From Labilibacter marinus (GTDB lineage: Bacteria > Bacteroidota > Bacteroidia > Bacteroidales > Marinilabiliaceae), in contig NZ_LXYE02000012.1 of NCBI RefSeq assembly GCF_001659685.2, positions 62,001-126,000 of the forward strand: a DNA stretch of 64,000 nt, given 5' to 3'. Positions 18,905 through 26,611 of the stretch are shown here, in pieces. Every line of letters begins with the position of its first letter. Position 1 is the first letter of the stretch. Both the position numbers and the translations under genes were made by a program. The notes below the pieces were generated by a model that was given only the letters and a program-made list of their open reading frames with translations, ran no database searches and was not told the DNA's origin.

Positions 18905-20086
18905 ATGTCAAAGAAAAACCTAAAACGTCTGGACCTCATTTTTAAAAATGAGAATGATGGGGAAGTGATTCTTGTTAAAACCATGGCAAGGCCAACACAC
19001 GATTTAATCAATGATTTAATTATTTCGGGATTAAAAGGTAGAGGAGGAGCTGGTTACCCAACAGGACTAAAATGGAAATTAGCCTCCGAAGCCGAAGGTG
19101 ATATGAAATATGTTATTTGTAATGCAGATGAAGGTGAACCAGGAACATTTAAAGATAGAGAAATTCTAACGCAGGTTCCGCATAAAGTGCTTATTGGTAT
19201 GGCTGTCTGCGCTAAAATTATTGGAGCTCACGAGGGTTATATTTATTTACGTGGCGAGTATAAGTTTCTACTACCTTCTTTAAATGAGATGATTGATGAT
19301 TTCCATGTGTTGATGAATAAAATTGGCTTTGATTTTAGAGTAAAGATATTCTTAGGAAGTGGAGCTTACATTTGTGGAGAAGAAAGCGCCCTGTTTGAAA
19401 GTATGGAAGGTTATCGTGGAGAGCCTCGAAATAAACCACCTTACCCCACCAATTCAGGTTATAGAAAAATGCCAACTGTGATTAATAATGTGGAGACATT
19501 GGCACATACTTATTCTATTTTTAAATATGGACCAGAAAAATTTAAGGATTTAGGAGTTCAGGATTCCAGAGGCTCTAAAGTGTTTTCTGTTTCAGGAGAT
19601 ACGCCAAATCCAGGTATATACGAGTTGGAGTTTGGTATGTCGGTTAAAAAGTTTGTAGACGACTTTGGCGATGGTGATGCTAAAGCAGTGCAGGTTGGTG
19701 GTGCATCGGGTTTTTGTGTTCCTCGAAAAAAGTTCGATAAAACCAAAATTGGGTATCAAGGAAAACTTACTGGGGTTTCGTTACCAACTGGTGGTTCAAT
19801 GATGATTTTTAACTCATCCCGTAGCATGTACAATGTGTTACATAATTATCTCGACTTTTTTGTAGAAGAAAGTTGTGGTCAATGTACACCATGTCGTGTG
19901 GGAACGCAACAATTATTGTTGGGAATAGAGGCGGTTAAAAAAGGGGAACGTTCCTCTGAATATTTGGATAGATTGCTTGGCTTGGCCGAGAATATGCGTG
20001 TTACTGCGAAGTGCGGCTTAGGTCAATCTGTAGCTAATTCGTTTTCGTCGATAGTGGAGAATTTTAAGGAAGAAATGATTTACTAA
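18905..20086 (+). CDS. Compact HydB/NuoF-like NADH-binding flavoprotein
   Basis: This 393-residue member of the NuoF family has the FMN/NADH region (GLKGRGGAGYPTGLKWK, then NADEGEPGTFKDRE), the glycine-rich YGSGAYICGEESALFESMEG motif and the [4Fe-4S] site ESCGQCTPCRVG...CGLGQ. It lacks both the N-terminal thioredoxin-like [2Fe-2S] domain and the C-terminal two-cluster ferredoxin domain that the second HydB in this window (599 residues) has. The core NADH oxidoreductase unit is therefore complete but its peripheral Fe-S clusters are missing. Set beside a HydA, it suggests an NADH-linked hydrogenase; whether it can bifurcate electrons is doubtful given the missing clusters. Confidence 0.9.
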   Translation: MSKKNLKRLDLIFKNENDGEVILVKTMARPTHDLINDLIISGLKGRGGAGYPTGLKWKLASEAEGDMKYVICNADEGEPGTFKDREILTQVPHKVLIGMAVCAKIIGAHEGYIYLRGEYKFLLPSLNEMIDDFHVLMNKIGFDFRVKIFLGSGAYICGEESALFESMEGYRGEPRNKPPYPTNSGYRKMPTVINNVETLAHTYSIFKYGPEKFKDLGVQDSRGSKVFSVSGDTPNPGIYELEFGMSVKKFVDDFGDGDAKAVQVGGASGFCVPRKKFDKTKIGYQGKLTGVSLPTGGSMMIFNSSRSMYNVLHNYLDFFVEESCGQCTPCRVGTQQLLLGIEAVKKGERSSEYLDRLLGLAENMRVTAKCGLGQSVANSFSSIVENFKEEMIY

Positions 20087-20104
20087 CCACCAAAAAGCAC
20101 TGTA

Positions 20105-21892
20105 ATGAATAATATTAATCTTACCATAGATCATATAGAAGTTAGCGTACAGCCAGAAACTACTTTGTTAGAAGCCGCTAAAAAGCTAAAAATTAAGATA
20201 CCCACTTTATGTTACCACGAAGATTTATGCGTGGCTGGTAATTGCCGCGTTTGCGTTGTAGAGCAGGTGGGGGCTGATCGATTATTACCTTCTTGCGCCA
20301 CGCCCGTTTCTGAGGGGATGGAAATACTCACCAATAGTTTAAAAGTAAGGAATGCACGTAAAAGTGTAATAGACCTTTTGGTGTCGGAGCATAGAGCGGA
20401 CTGCACACGTTGTTATAAAAGCGAAGGTTGCGAACTACAACATTTATCCTCTGAATATTTAATAGGAGAAGATAGTTTTATCGACTTGGTTCCGCTTAAA
20501 GAATACACTATTGATTACTTTTCTCCTTCAATCATTAAGGATGATTCTAAATGTATACGATGTCAGCGTTGTGTGCGTACTTGTGATCAATTGCAGGATA
20601 TTGGAGCTCTAACCGTAGCTTATAAAGGTGAAGAAATGAAGGTGTCTTCATTCTTTGAAAAGCCTATGTACGAAGTGGTTTGTACCAATTGTGGTCAGTG
20701 TGTTAATCGCTGTCCTACGGGAGCTCTTATTGAGCGCAATTATATTGATGAAGTGTGGACAGCTATCAATAATCCTAAAAAGCACTTGGTAGTGCAAACA
20801 GCTCCTGCTGTTCGTGTGGCATTAGGAGAGGCTCTAGGAATGGAGGCAGGGCTTGTTGTTACAGGTAAAATGGTAGCGGCCTTGCGTCGATTAGGTTTTG
20901 ATTCGGTTTTAGATACTGATTTTACTGCGGATTTAACCATTATTGAAGAAGGTAACGAACTACTTCAGCGTTTAAAGGGAGCTTTAGTAGATAAAAACCC
21001 AGATGTCAATTTACCGATGACCACATCGTGTTCGCCAGGTTGGATTAAATACATAGAGCATATGTATCCCGAAATGCTTCCAAATGTTTCTACGGCCAAA
21101 TCACCACAGCAAATGTTTGGGGCTTTAGTGAAGACGTACTATGCCAATAAAATTAAGGTGGAGCCAGAGAATATAGTTTCAGTTTCAGTAATGCCTTGTA
21201 CGGCTAAAAAATATGAGGCCAATAGACCCGAGATGCATGCCAGTGGATATAAAGATGTTGATTTGGTTCTGACTACAAGAGAATTAGCTAAAATGATTCA
21301 GCAGGCAGGTATTGATTTTGAAGCATTGGAGAATGAAGAGTTTGATTCGTTTATGGGAACTTCTTCAGGAGCAGCAGTTATTTTTGGAGCAACGGGTGGA
21401 GTGATGGAAGCTGCATTAAGGACAGCATACGAAGTGGTCACGGGTAGAGAGGTGCCGTTTGATGGTTTAAACATTACGCCGGTGCGTGGTATGGAAGAAG
21501 TGAAAGAGGCTACTATAAAAATAGAAGATACCTTGCCTGAATGGAGCTTTTTAGAAGGAGCCGAATTAAAAACTTGTGTAGCTCATGGTTTAGCCAATGC
21601 CAAAAAGGTGATGGATAAAGTACGAAGTGGGGAGGCTTCTTATCATTTTATTGAAGTGATGGCATGTCCTGGAGGATGCCTTGGAGGCGGAGGACAACCT
21701 ATCCCAACCAATGCGGAAATAAGAGCGCAACGAAGTAAAGCTATTTATGAAGAAGATGCGGGTAAACCCATTCGTAAATCTCACGATAACCCAGAGGTAA
21801 TTAAGCTTTACGAAGAATTTTTGAAAGAACCACTGGGACACAAATCACATGAGTTATTACATACCAGCTATGTAGAACGAAATAGGTATTGA
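20105..21892 (+). CDS. [FeFe]-hydrogenase catalytic subunit HydA, copy 1 (TSCSPGW variant)
   Basis: This 595-residue protein has the modular layout of NADH-linked group A hydrogenases: an N-terminal [2Fe-2S] domain (C36, C47, C50 plus a later Cys), a His-ligated [4Fe-4S] site (HRADCTRCYKSEGC), two [4Fe-4S] motifs (CIRCQRCVRTC and CTNCGQCVNRCP), the H-cluster domain and the small-subunit-like C-terminal tail. The H-cluster signatures L2 (MPCTAKKYE) and L3 (MACPGGCLGGGGQP) are normal. L1 reads TSCSPGW, with Ser310 at the position that is the [4Fe-4S]-subcluster ligand Cys300 in the Clostridium pasteurianum enzyme. It catalyses reversible H2 formation if the cluster can be assembled. Confidence 0.93.
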   Translation: MNNINLTIDHIEVSVQPETTLLEAAKKLKIKIPTLCYHEDLCVAGNCRVCVVEQVGADRLLPSCATPVSEGMEILTNSLKVRNARKSVIDLLVSEHRADCTRCYKSEGCELQHLSSEYLIGEDSFIDLVPLKEYTIDYFSPSIIKDDSKCIRCQRCVRTCDQLQDIGALTVAYKGEEMKVSSFFEKPMYEVVCTNCGQCVNRCPTGALIERNYIDEVWTAINNPKKHLVVQTAPAVRVALGEALGMEAGLVVTGKMVAALRRLGFDSVLDTDFTADLTIIEEGNELLQRLKGALVDKNPDVNLPMTTSCSPGWIKYIEHMYPEMLPNVSTAKSPQQMFGALVKTYYANKIKVEPENIVSVSVMPCTAKKYEANRPEMHASGYKDVDLVLTTRELAKMIQQAGIDFEALENEEFDSFMGTSSGAAVIFGATGGVMEAALRTAYEVVTGREVPFDGLNITPVRGMEEVKEATIKIEDTLPEWSFLEGAELKTCVAHGLANAKKVMDKVRSGEASYHFIEVMACPGGCLGGGGQPIPTNAEIRAQRSKAIYEEDAGKPIRKSHDNPEVIKLYEEFLKEPLGHKSHELLHTSYVERNRY

Positions 21893-21967
21893 TTTAATGT
21901 CGATTAGTTTAATATGGAACTGGTATGCACTATATCCATCTATCATGAATAATCGTTAAGAATATAG

Positions 21968-22000
21968 ATACCCTAGGATTCAGTTCTTAGGGTATTTTTT
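21968..22000 (+). terminator. Intrinsic terminator after hydA copy 1
   Basis: ATACCCTAGGA (21968-21978) pairs with TCTTAGGGTAT (21985-21995), an 11-bp stem with one wobble, followed by a T run to 22000. It separates the first hydrogenase operon from the HydS block. Confidence 0.82.
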
Positions 22001-22123
22001 ATGAGATATATATCCATTCTATATTAGACAAATTACTGCGGTAACTTCTTAAAAAAAGCTGTAGTCACAAAATTATTTTCGATATTTAAACAGTTACTAA
22101 AACTCCGACAAAAATTATCATAT

Positions 22124-22372
22124 ATGCAAAGTGAACATACAATAACTATATGCTTAGGGAGCTCATGTTTTGCTCGAGGAAATAAAGAAATACTTGCTAT
22201 TGTTAAGAAATTTGTATCTGAACACCATTTAGAAGAGTCTGTTTTTTTTAAAGGAGAATTGTGCACAGGTAATTGCGAAAAGGGTCCAGTTTTAAAGATA
22301 GATGAAGAGCTACATGGTAATGTGGATCCCGATAAGGTTTATGATATTTTAGGTGAATATTTTAATATTTAA
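22124..22372 (+). CDS. Small thioredoxin-like [2Fe-2S] ferredoxin
   Basis: This 82-residue protein consists only of the thioredoxin-like [2Fe-2S] fold found at the C-terminus of NuoE and the N-terminus of HydB. Ligands are C-x4-C (CLGSSC) and C-x3-C (CTGNC), followed by the EKGPVLKIDEELHGNVDPDKV pattern of the family in shortened form. It is the first gene of the signalling block and lies 11 bases ahead of the PAS-containing HydS-like gene. Similar small proteins are found next to sensory hydrogenases in thermophilic anaerobes. It is a likely electron carrier to or from HydS. Confidence 0.85.
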   Translation: MQSEHTITICLGSSCFARGNKEILAIVKKFVSEHHLEESVFFKGELCTGNCEKGPVLKIDEELHGNVDPDKVYDILGEYFNI

Positions 22373-22383
22373 ACTGCTGTTTT

Positions 22384-24237
22384 ATGTCACAATTGATAGA
22401 AGTAGATAAAGATAGATGTAACCTGAGTTTTACATGTATTAGGGCTTGTCCTGCAAAGGCCATTAAAATAGCAGATAGTTCAGCTAATATAATTGCAAGT
22501 AAGTGCATTGGGTGTGGTAATTGCGTTGTGGTATGCGCTCAGGATGCCATTAGTTTTAGACACGAGATAGATGTGGTGAACGATTTAATTAGTAGTGATT
22601 CAAAAGTAGCTGCTATTTGCGATCCAGCTATTTCGGGTGAGTTTAATGATATATCAGATTACCGAAAGTTTGTAGCCATGATACGCGAGCTAGGCTTCGA
22701 TTTAGTTGGTGAGGTAGCTTTTGGTGTAGATTTAGTTGCACAAAAATATAGGGAGTTGTTGGAGGATTTTCATGGTAAATATTATCTAACTACTCACTGC
22801 CCTCCAGTTCGTTCTTTTGTTGAAAAATATCGACCAAACTTGGTGGAAAATTTGGCGCCAATTGTACCTCCATTTGTGGCAATGGCCAAGGTAATGCGTA
22901 AAAAGTATGGTGAAGATATTAAAGTAATTTATATAACATCTTGCGTTTCGGCTAAAGATGATGCGCGTTCGTTTTCAAAGACGGATGGCAAGTTAAACGG
23001 AGTGATTACTTTTCAAGAATTGAGGCAGATGTTCGATATTGCTGCTATTAATGAGTACTCAGTGGAGTTTAGCGATTTTGATCCGCCTGTAGGAAGAAAA
23101 GGTGGTTTGTATCCTATTAACCATGGTTTGTGGCAGGCAGTAGATATGCAGCAAGATCTTTTAAACAGTAGTATTATATCGGCCGATGGAAGAAATAACT
23201 TTTTGCAATCCTTGCGTGAGTTTTCTGTTGAAAGTACGCTTAATCAAAATATAGACCTGTATTATTGCGAAGGTTGCGGAATGGGACCAGGAATGAGCCC
23301 TGGCGATAAAAAATATACAAGACAGTCAAACATCATTCAGTATGTAGAAAAGAGGCTGAAAGTAATTGATGAAAGCAACTGGAAGAATGATATGGCTGCG
23401 TATAAAGATTTAGATTTAAGTCGCAGCTTTAAGGTGACCGATAAACGATTACCTCAGCCCTCTGAGGAAGAAGTGGATCGTGTTTTACACGATATGGGTA
23501 AAAGTAAGGTTGAGGATCAACTGGGATGTGGCGCTTGTGGTTACCCTAGTTGTAAAGAGTTTGCGGTAGCCTATTGTCAAGGTTTAACAAACTTCGAAAT
23601 GTGTTACTCCTATTCAATCAAGACTTTGCATACTTATATTAATAAGGTGCATGCGGCTAACGAAAATCTGAAAAATACCAAGGAGGCATTAAAAGAAAGT
23701 GAAGAAAAAGCGCGTAAAGAAGAGGTGGCAGCAAGAGAAGCCGCGGAAACAATTACAGCCATGCTCAATAAAATTAGGGCAGGAATTGTAATGGTAGATG
23801 CAGATTTAAATATCATTGAAGCAAACTTAAGCTTTGTTAAGATGATGGGAGAAGATGCTAAAATGCTCAACGATGTTATTCCTGGTTTAAAAGGTGCAGA
23901 TATTAACACTTTACTACCTTTTGGAAAGTTGTTTAATACGGTGCTTCAAACGGGGCAGGAGATTATTAATAGAGATACTACTGTTGAAGATGTTATTTTA
24001 AATGTGTCCGTTTTCACCATCAAAAAACATCAGATTGTAGGAGGTATTATTCGAGATTTAACCGCTCCAGAGGTTCGTAGAGAGGAAATTATTAATAGAG
24101 CACGTTCTGTTATTCGAGATAATCTGCAAACCGTTCAGCAAATTGCCTTCTTGTTAGGCGAAAGTGCCTCTAAAACCGAAAAGGTGTTGAACTCAATTAT
24201 TGAAGCACAAAAAGTAGGAGAGAGCCATGGAAGTTAA
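22384..24237 (+). CDS. hydS: HydS-like [FeFe]-hydrogenase-domain sensor with PAS domain
   Basis: This is a 617-residue multi-domain protein. In order: a ferredoxin region (C12, C18, C22; then CIGCGNCVVVC at residues 41-51), an H-cluster-type domain, a [4Fe-4S] motif CGACGYPSCKEFAVAYC, a coiled coil, and a PAS domain (about residues 445-560) with a helical tail. The H-domain ligand positions are changed: L1 is TTHCPP (Cys139 kept, His at the proton-shuttle Cys position), L2 is TSCVSAK (Cys187), and L3 is CEGCGMGPGM with C295-x2-C298 instead of C-x3-C. This matches the sensory group C layout, in which the hydrogenase domain reports H2 or redox state through PAS. It overlaps the downstream SpoIIE-type phosphatase by 11 bases, which points to a phosphatase-coupled output. 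It is unlikely to be a fast catalytic enzyme. Confidence 0.85.
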   Translation: MSQLIEVDKDRCNLSFTCIRACPAKAIKIADSSANIIASKCIGCGNCVVVCAQDAISFRHEIDVVNDLISSDSKVAAICDPAISGEFNDISDYRKFVAMIRELGFDLVGEVAFGVDLVAQKYRELLEDFHGKYYLTTHCPPVRSFVEKYRPNLVENLAPIVPPFVAMAKVMRKKYGEDIKVIYITSCVSAKDDARSFSKTDGKLNGVITFQELRQMFDIAAINEYSVEFSDFDPPVGRKGGLYPINHGLWQAVDMQQDLLNSSIISADGRNNFLQSLREFSVESTLNQNIDLYYCEGCGMGPGMSPGDKKYTRQSNIIQYVEKRLKVIDESNWKNDMAAYKDLDLSRSFKVTDKRLPQPSEEEVDRVLHDMGKSKVEDQLGCGACGYPSCKEFAVAYCQGLTNFEMCYSYSIKTLHTYINKVHAANENLKNTKEALKESEEKARKEEVAAREAAETITAMLNKIRAGIVMVDADLNIIEANLSFVKMMGEDAKMLNDVIPGLKGADINTLLPFGKLFNTVLQTGQEIINRDTTVEDVILNVSVFTIKKHQIVGGIIRDLTAPEVRREEIINRARSVIRDNLQTVQQIAFLLGESASKTEKVLNSIIEAQKVGESHGS

Positions 24238-25420
24238 AGAGCCTGATTTTTTTCTGGATATAGACTGCAAGCAAAATAATCACCATGGCGAGTTTATTTG
24301 TGGAGATGTGTTTATTTCACGCCGAATAAAAGAAGATGGCAGAACCATCATTGTACTTTCCGATGGAATGGGGAGTGGCGTAAAAGCCAATGTGCTGGCT
24401 ACCTTAACAGCATCCATGGCAGTTAACTTTACCATTGAGCACAAAGAGGTTCAGAAAACGGCCGAGATCATCATGAATACGCTTCCAGTCTGCAGTGTTC
24501 GTAAAGTAAGTTATTCCACTTTTACTATTATTGATATTGATGATGAAGGCAGTACTACTATCGTGGAATACGATAATCCACGCTGTTTAATTATGCGCAC
24601 GCATCGCCCTTTCGATCCTGAGTGGAACGAAATAACATTAGAGAGTAAAAAGAATAAGGGTAAGAAGTTGTACACTTGCCATTTTAAGGCTCGCAAAGAA
24701 GATAGAATCTTCTTTTGGTCGGATGGAATTGTGCAATCCGGTATGGGTACTAAAACCTTGCCTTTTGGCTGGGGGCGAGATGAAGCAGAAAAGTACGTGG
24801 TGAAAAGTGTAAAAAATACCCCTTATATCTCTTCCGCAAAGTTGTCCCGAAAAATTGTTAATATGGCTTCCTTAAATGATGGAGGAAGCCCTTTAGATGA
24901 TACTTCTTCAGGTATTATTTATTTGCGCGAACCACGAAAGCTTTTGTTTGTAACAGGTCCTCCATTTGAAGAAAAAAATGATGTGGATTTTGCTTTAAAA
25001 GTTCAGTCGTATGGTGGAAAGAAAGTAGTGAGCGGAGGTACAACGGCCGAAATTATTGCACGTGAATTAGGATTAAAGTTTTCTGCAAGTATAGAAATGA
25101 CCGACCCAGATTTACCTCCAGCTGCCCAAATGGAAGGCATTGATTTGGTTACTGAGGGTATTTTGACTTTAGGTAAAGTGGTGCGTGTACTCGAAGATTA
25201 CGATAAGGATTATACGCCTGGGGCGGGTCCTGCACATCAAATTATTAAACTTTTTTTAGAAAGCGACAAAATTCATATCGTCAATGGTACTAGAATTAAT
25301 GTTGCCCATCAAGATCCTAATTTACCGGTTGAGTTAGAGATACGACGAACTGTAGTAAAGCATATTGCATTATTGCTGGAAGAGAAATTACTAAAGGAAG
25401 TCACTATTGAGTATATTTAG
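24227..25420 (+). CDS. SpoIIE-type PP2C protein phosphatase
   Basis: The N-terminal half of this 397-residue protein is a SpoIIE/PP2C phosphatase: LSDGMGSGVKANVLA, FFWSDGIVQSG and DDTSSGIIYL supply the metal-binding Asp residues. The C-terminal half (from about residue 245) is a separate alpha/beta domain with GGTTAEIIARELG and a PGAGPAHQIIKLF segment that I cannot name. SpoIIE-type phosphatases usually dephosphorylate Ser/Thr on an anti-sigma antagonist. Its start overlaps the end of the HydS-like gene (translational coupling), so the phosphatase is probably the direct output of the H2 sensor. No STAS-domain substrate is encoded nearby; DRTGG proteins are found instead. After its stop there are 413 bases without a gene. 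Confidence 0.85.
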   Translation: MEVKEPDFFLDIDCKQNNHHGEFICGDVFISRRIKEDGRTIIVLSDGMGSGVKANVLATLTASMAVNFTIEHKEVQKTAEIIMNTLPVCSVRKVSYSTFTIIDIDDEGSTTIVEYDNPRCLIMRTHRPFDPEWNEITLESKKNKGKKLYTCHFKARKEDRIFFWSDGIVQSGMGTKTLPFGWGRDEAEKYVVKSVKNTPYISSAKLSRKIVNMASLNDGGSPLDDTSSGIIYLREPRKLLFVTGPPFEEKNDVDFALKVQSYGGKKVVSGGTTAEIIARELGLKFSASIEMTDPDLPPAAQMEGIDLVTEGILTLGKVVRVLEDYDKDYTPGAGPAHQIIKLFLESDKIHIVNGTRINVAHQDPNLPVELEIRRTVVKHIALLLEEKLLKEVTIEYI

Positions 25421-25506
25421 TTGATTATTAATATTTAAGCGTGCTGGTTGTTGTAATATAAATATCTTTTCGCTTTTATTTTACTTTCTTTATTACTGAA
25501 TATTCC

Positions 25507-25526
25507 TGATAATTATCATGATAATG
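25507..25526. promoter_or_regulatory. FNR-like double palindrome in the 25421-25833 gap
   Basis: TGATAATTATCA (25507-25518) is a perfect palindrome matching the FNR core TGAT-N4-ATCA, and it overlaps a second perfect palindrome ATTATCATGATAAT (25513-25526). A -7-like TACTTTAG follows at 25533-25540, and a CATATTTG at 25614-25621. The rest of the 413-base gap has no coding frame or convincing terminator. It probably holds the promoter for the block that starts with the first DRTGG gene. Confidence 0.45.
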
Positions 25527-25833
25527 GGGCGTTACTTTAGCTTGTTATTTATCATTCCAATTGAGAGGAGTGCACCTTTTTGTAATTTAGATGTATTATG
25601 CATTGAAACATAGCATATTTGTAATGATCTAATATGCCTTAACTTCTGCCTGTAAGCTTTATTTAGACTTATTATGTATTGCTCTAATCATGATTTTCCA
25701 CTTTTTTTTTTCATTGGATACACCGTATTTTGCATTTAATTCTAGAAATATTTCTTTAATTGGGTTTGTGTACTGATTATTAATCTGTTGAGGACTCGTT
25801 AGTTGTTTTTAGAATAACTTAAGCCCCATGTGA

Positions 25834-26178
25834 ATGAAAATAAGAGAGATTGTAGATACTTTGGATGCGGAAGTTGTTTGTGGCGAAAGTCATATAGATG
25901 AGTTTGTTACGCGTGGTTTTGCCAGTGACTTAATGAGCGATGTATTGACTTTGGATACAGACGAAATGGTTTTAATTACTGGTTTAGCTAATATGCAAAC
26001 CATCCGAACGGTAGAGATGGCTGATGTAAAATGCATTTTATTTGTTCGTAACAAGCAAGTTACACCGCAAATGCTCGAATTGGCGCAAGAGGAAGACTTA
26101 GTTTTAATCAGGTGTAAGTATTCAATGTTTAACGCGGTAGGCAAATTGTATACTGCTGGTCTTTCACCTGTATATTAA
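25834..26178 (+). CDS. DRTGG-domain protein, copy 1
   Basis: This 114-residue protein is a single DRTGG-type domain: MKIREIVDTLDAEVVCGE, then the GFASDLMSDVL segment, a VLITGLANMQTIRT strand-helix and a CILFVRNKQVTP strand. DRTGG domains occur in phosphotransacetylase N-termini and next to CBS domains; their ligand is unknown. The second copy at 27969 shares the SDLxSDV core, so the two are paralogues. It lies 5 bases ahead of an anti-sigma-like HATPase gene. Its size and its place beside a phosphatase and a kinase-like ATPase resemble the place of a STAS antagonist in partner-switching modules, but this role is my inference. Confidence 0.75.
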   Translation: MKIREIVDTLDAEVVCGESHIDEFVTRGFASDLMSDVLTLDTDEMVLITGLANMQTIRTVEMADVKCILFVRNKQVTPQMLELAQEEDLVLIRCKYSMFNAVGKLYTAGLSPVY

Positions 26179-26183
26179 GCTTT

Positions 26184-26603
26184 ATGGAATTTGTATATGA
26201 AGTAGAGGGTGGAAATTTTACCAAAGCAGGTAATGCGTCCAGTGCGGTTAAAAAAACAATGAAACAACTCAATGTTGATCCTAAAATTGTAAAAAGAACC
26301 GTTGTAGCGTTATATGAGGCCGAAGTAAATATTGTGGCACACGCGTATGGTGGAGTCATCACAGTTAATGTGAATGCAGAACATATTCATATTGTTTTGG
26401 ATGACAACGGCCCCGGGATTCCAGATATTGACTTAGCGATGCAAGAAGGTTTTTCTACGGCATCTTCAAAAGTTAGAGAAATGGGCTTTGGAGCTGGTAT
26501 GGGTTTGCCTAATATCAAAAAAAATGTAGATGAGTTAAAGGTTTCCAGTGAAGTAGATAAAGGGACAAGAGTTGAAATGAAAACCTATTTAAAAAATCAG
26601 TAA
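26184..26603 (+). CDS. RsbW/SpoIIAB-like ATP-binding protein (HATPase_c_2)
   Basis: This 139-residue stand-alone GHKL ATPase has an N box EAEVNIVAHAYGG, G1 box DDNGPGIPD, the FGAGMGLPNIKKN lid region and the final KGTRVEM strand. It carries no dimerisation or phospho-acceptor His domain. The size and motifs match anti-sigma factor kinases such as RsbW and SpoIIAB, and the regulator RsbT, which phosphorylate Ser/Thr on a small partner protein. It sits between a DRTGG protein and a second HydS-like protein. It is probably the kinase opposing the PP2C phosphatase upstream. No sigma factor or STAS protein is found in the window. Confidence 0.82.
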   Translation: MEFVYEVEGGNFTKAGNASSAVKKTMKQLNVDPKIVKRTVVALYEAEVNIVAHAYGGVITVNVNAEHIHIVLDDNGPGIPDIDLAMQEGFSTASSKVREMGFGAGMGLPNIKKNVDELKVSSEVDKGTRVEMKTYLKNQ

Positions 26604-26611
26604 GCGACTGA

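Noticed and set aside
22033-22266. 77-codon minus-strand frame
   Set aside because: It is antisense to the small 2Fe-2S gene, which has complete Cys motifs; no family features on the minus strand.
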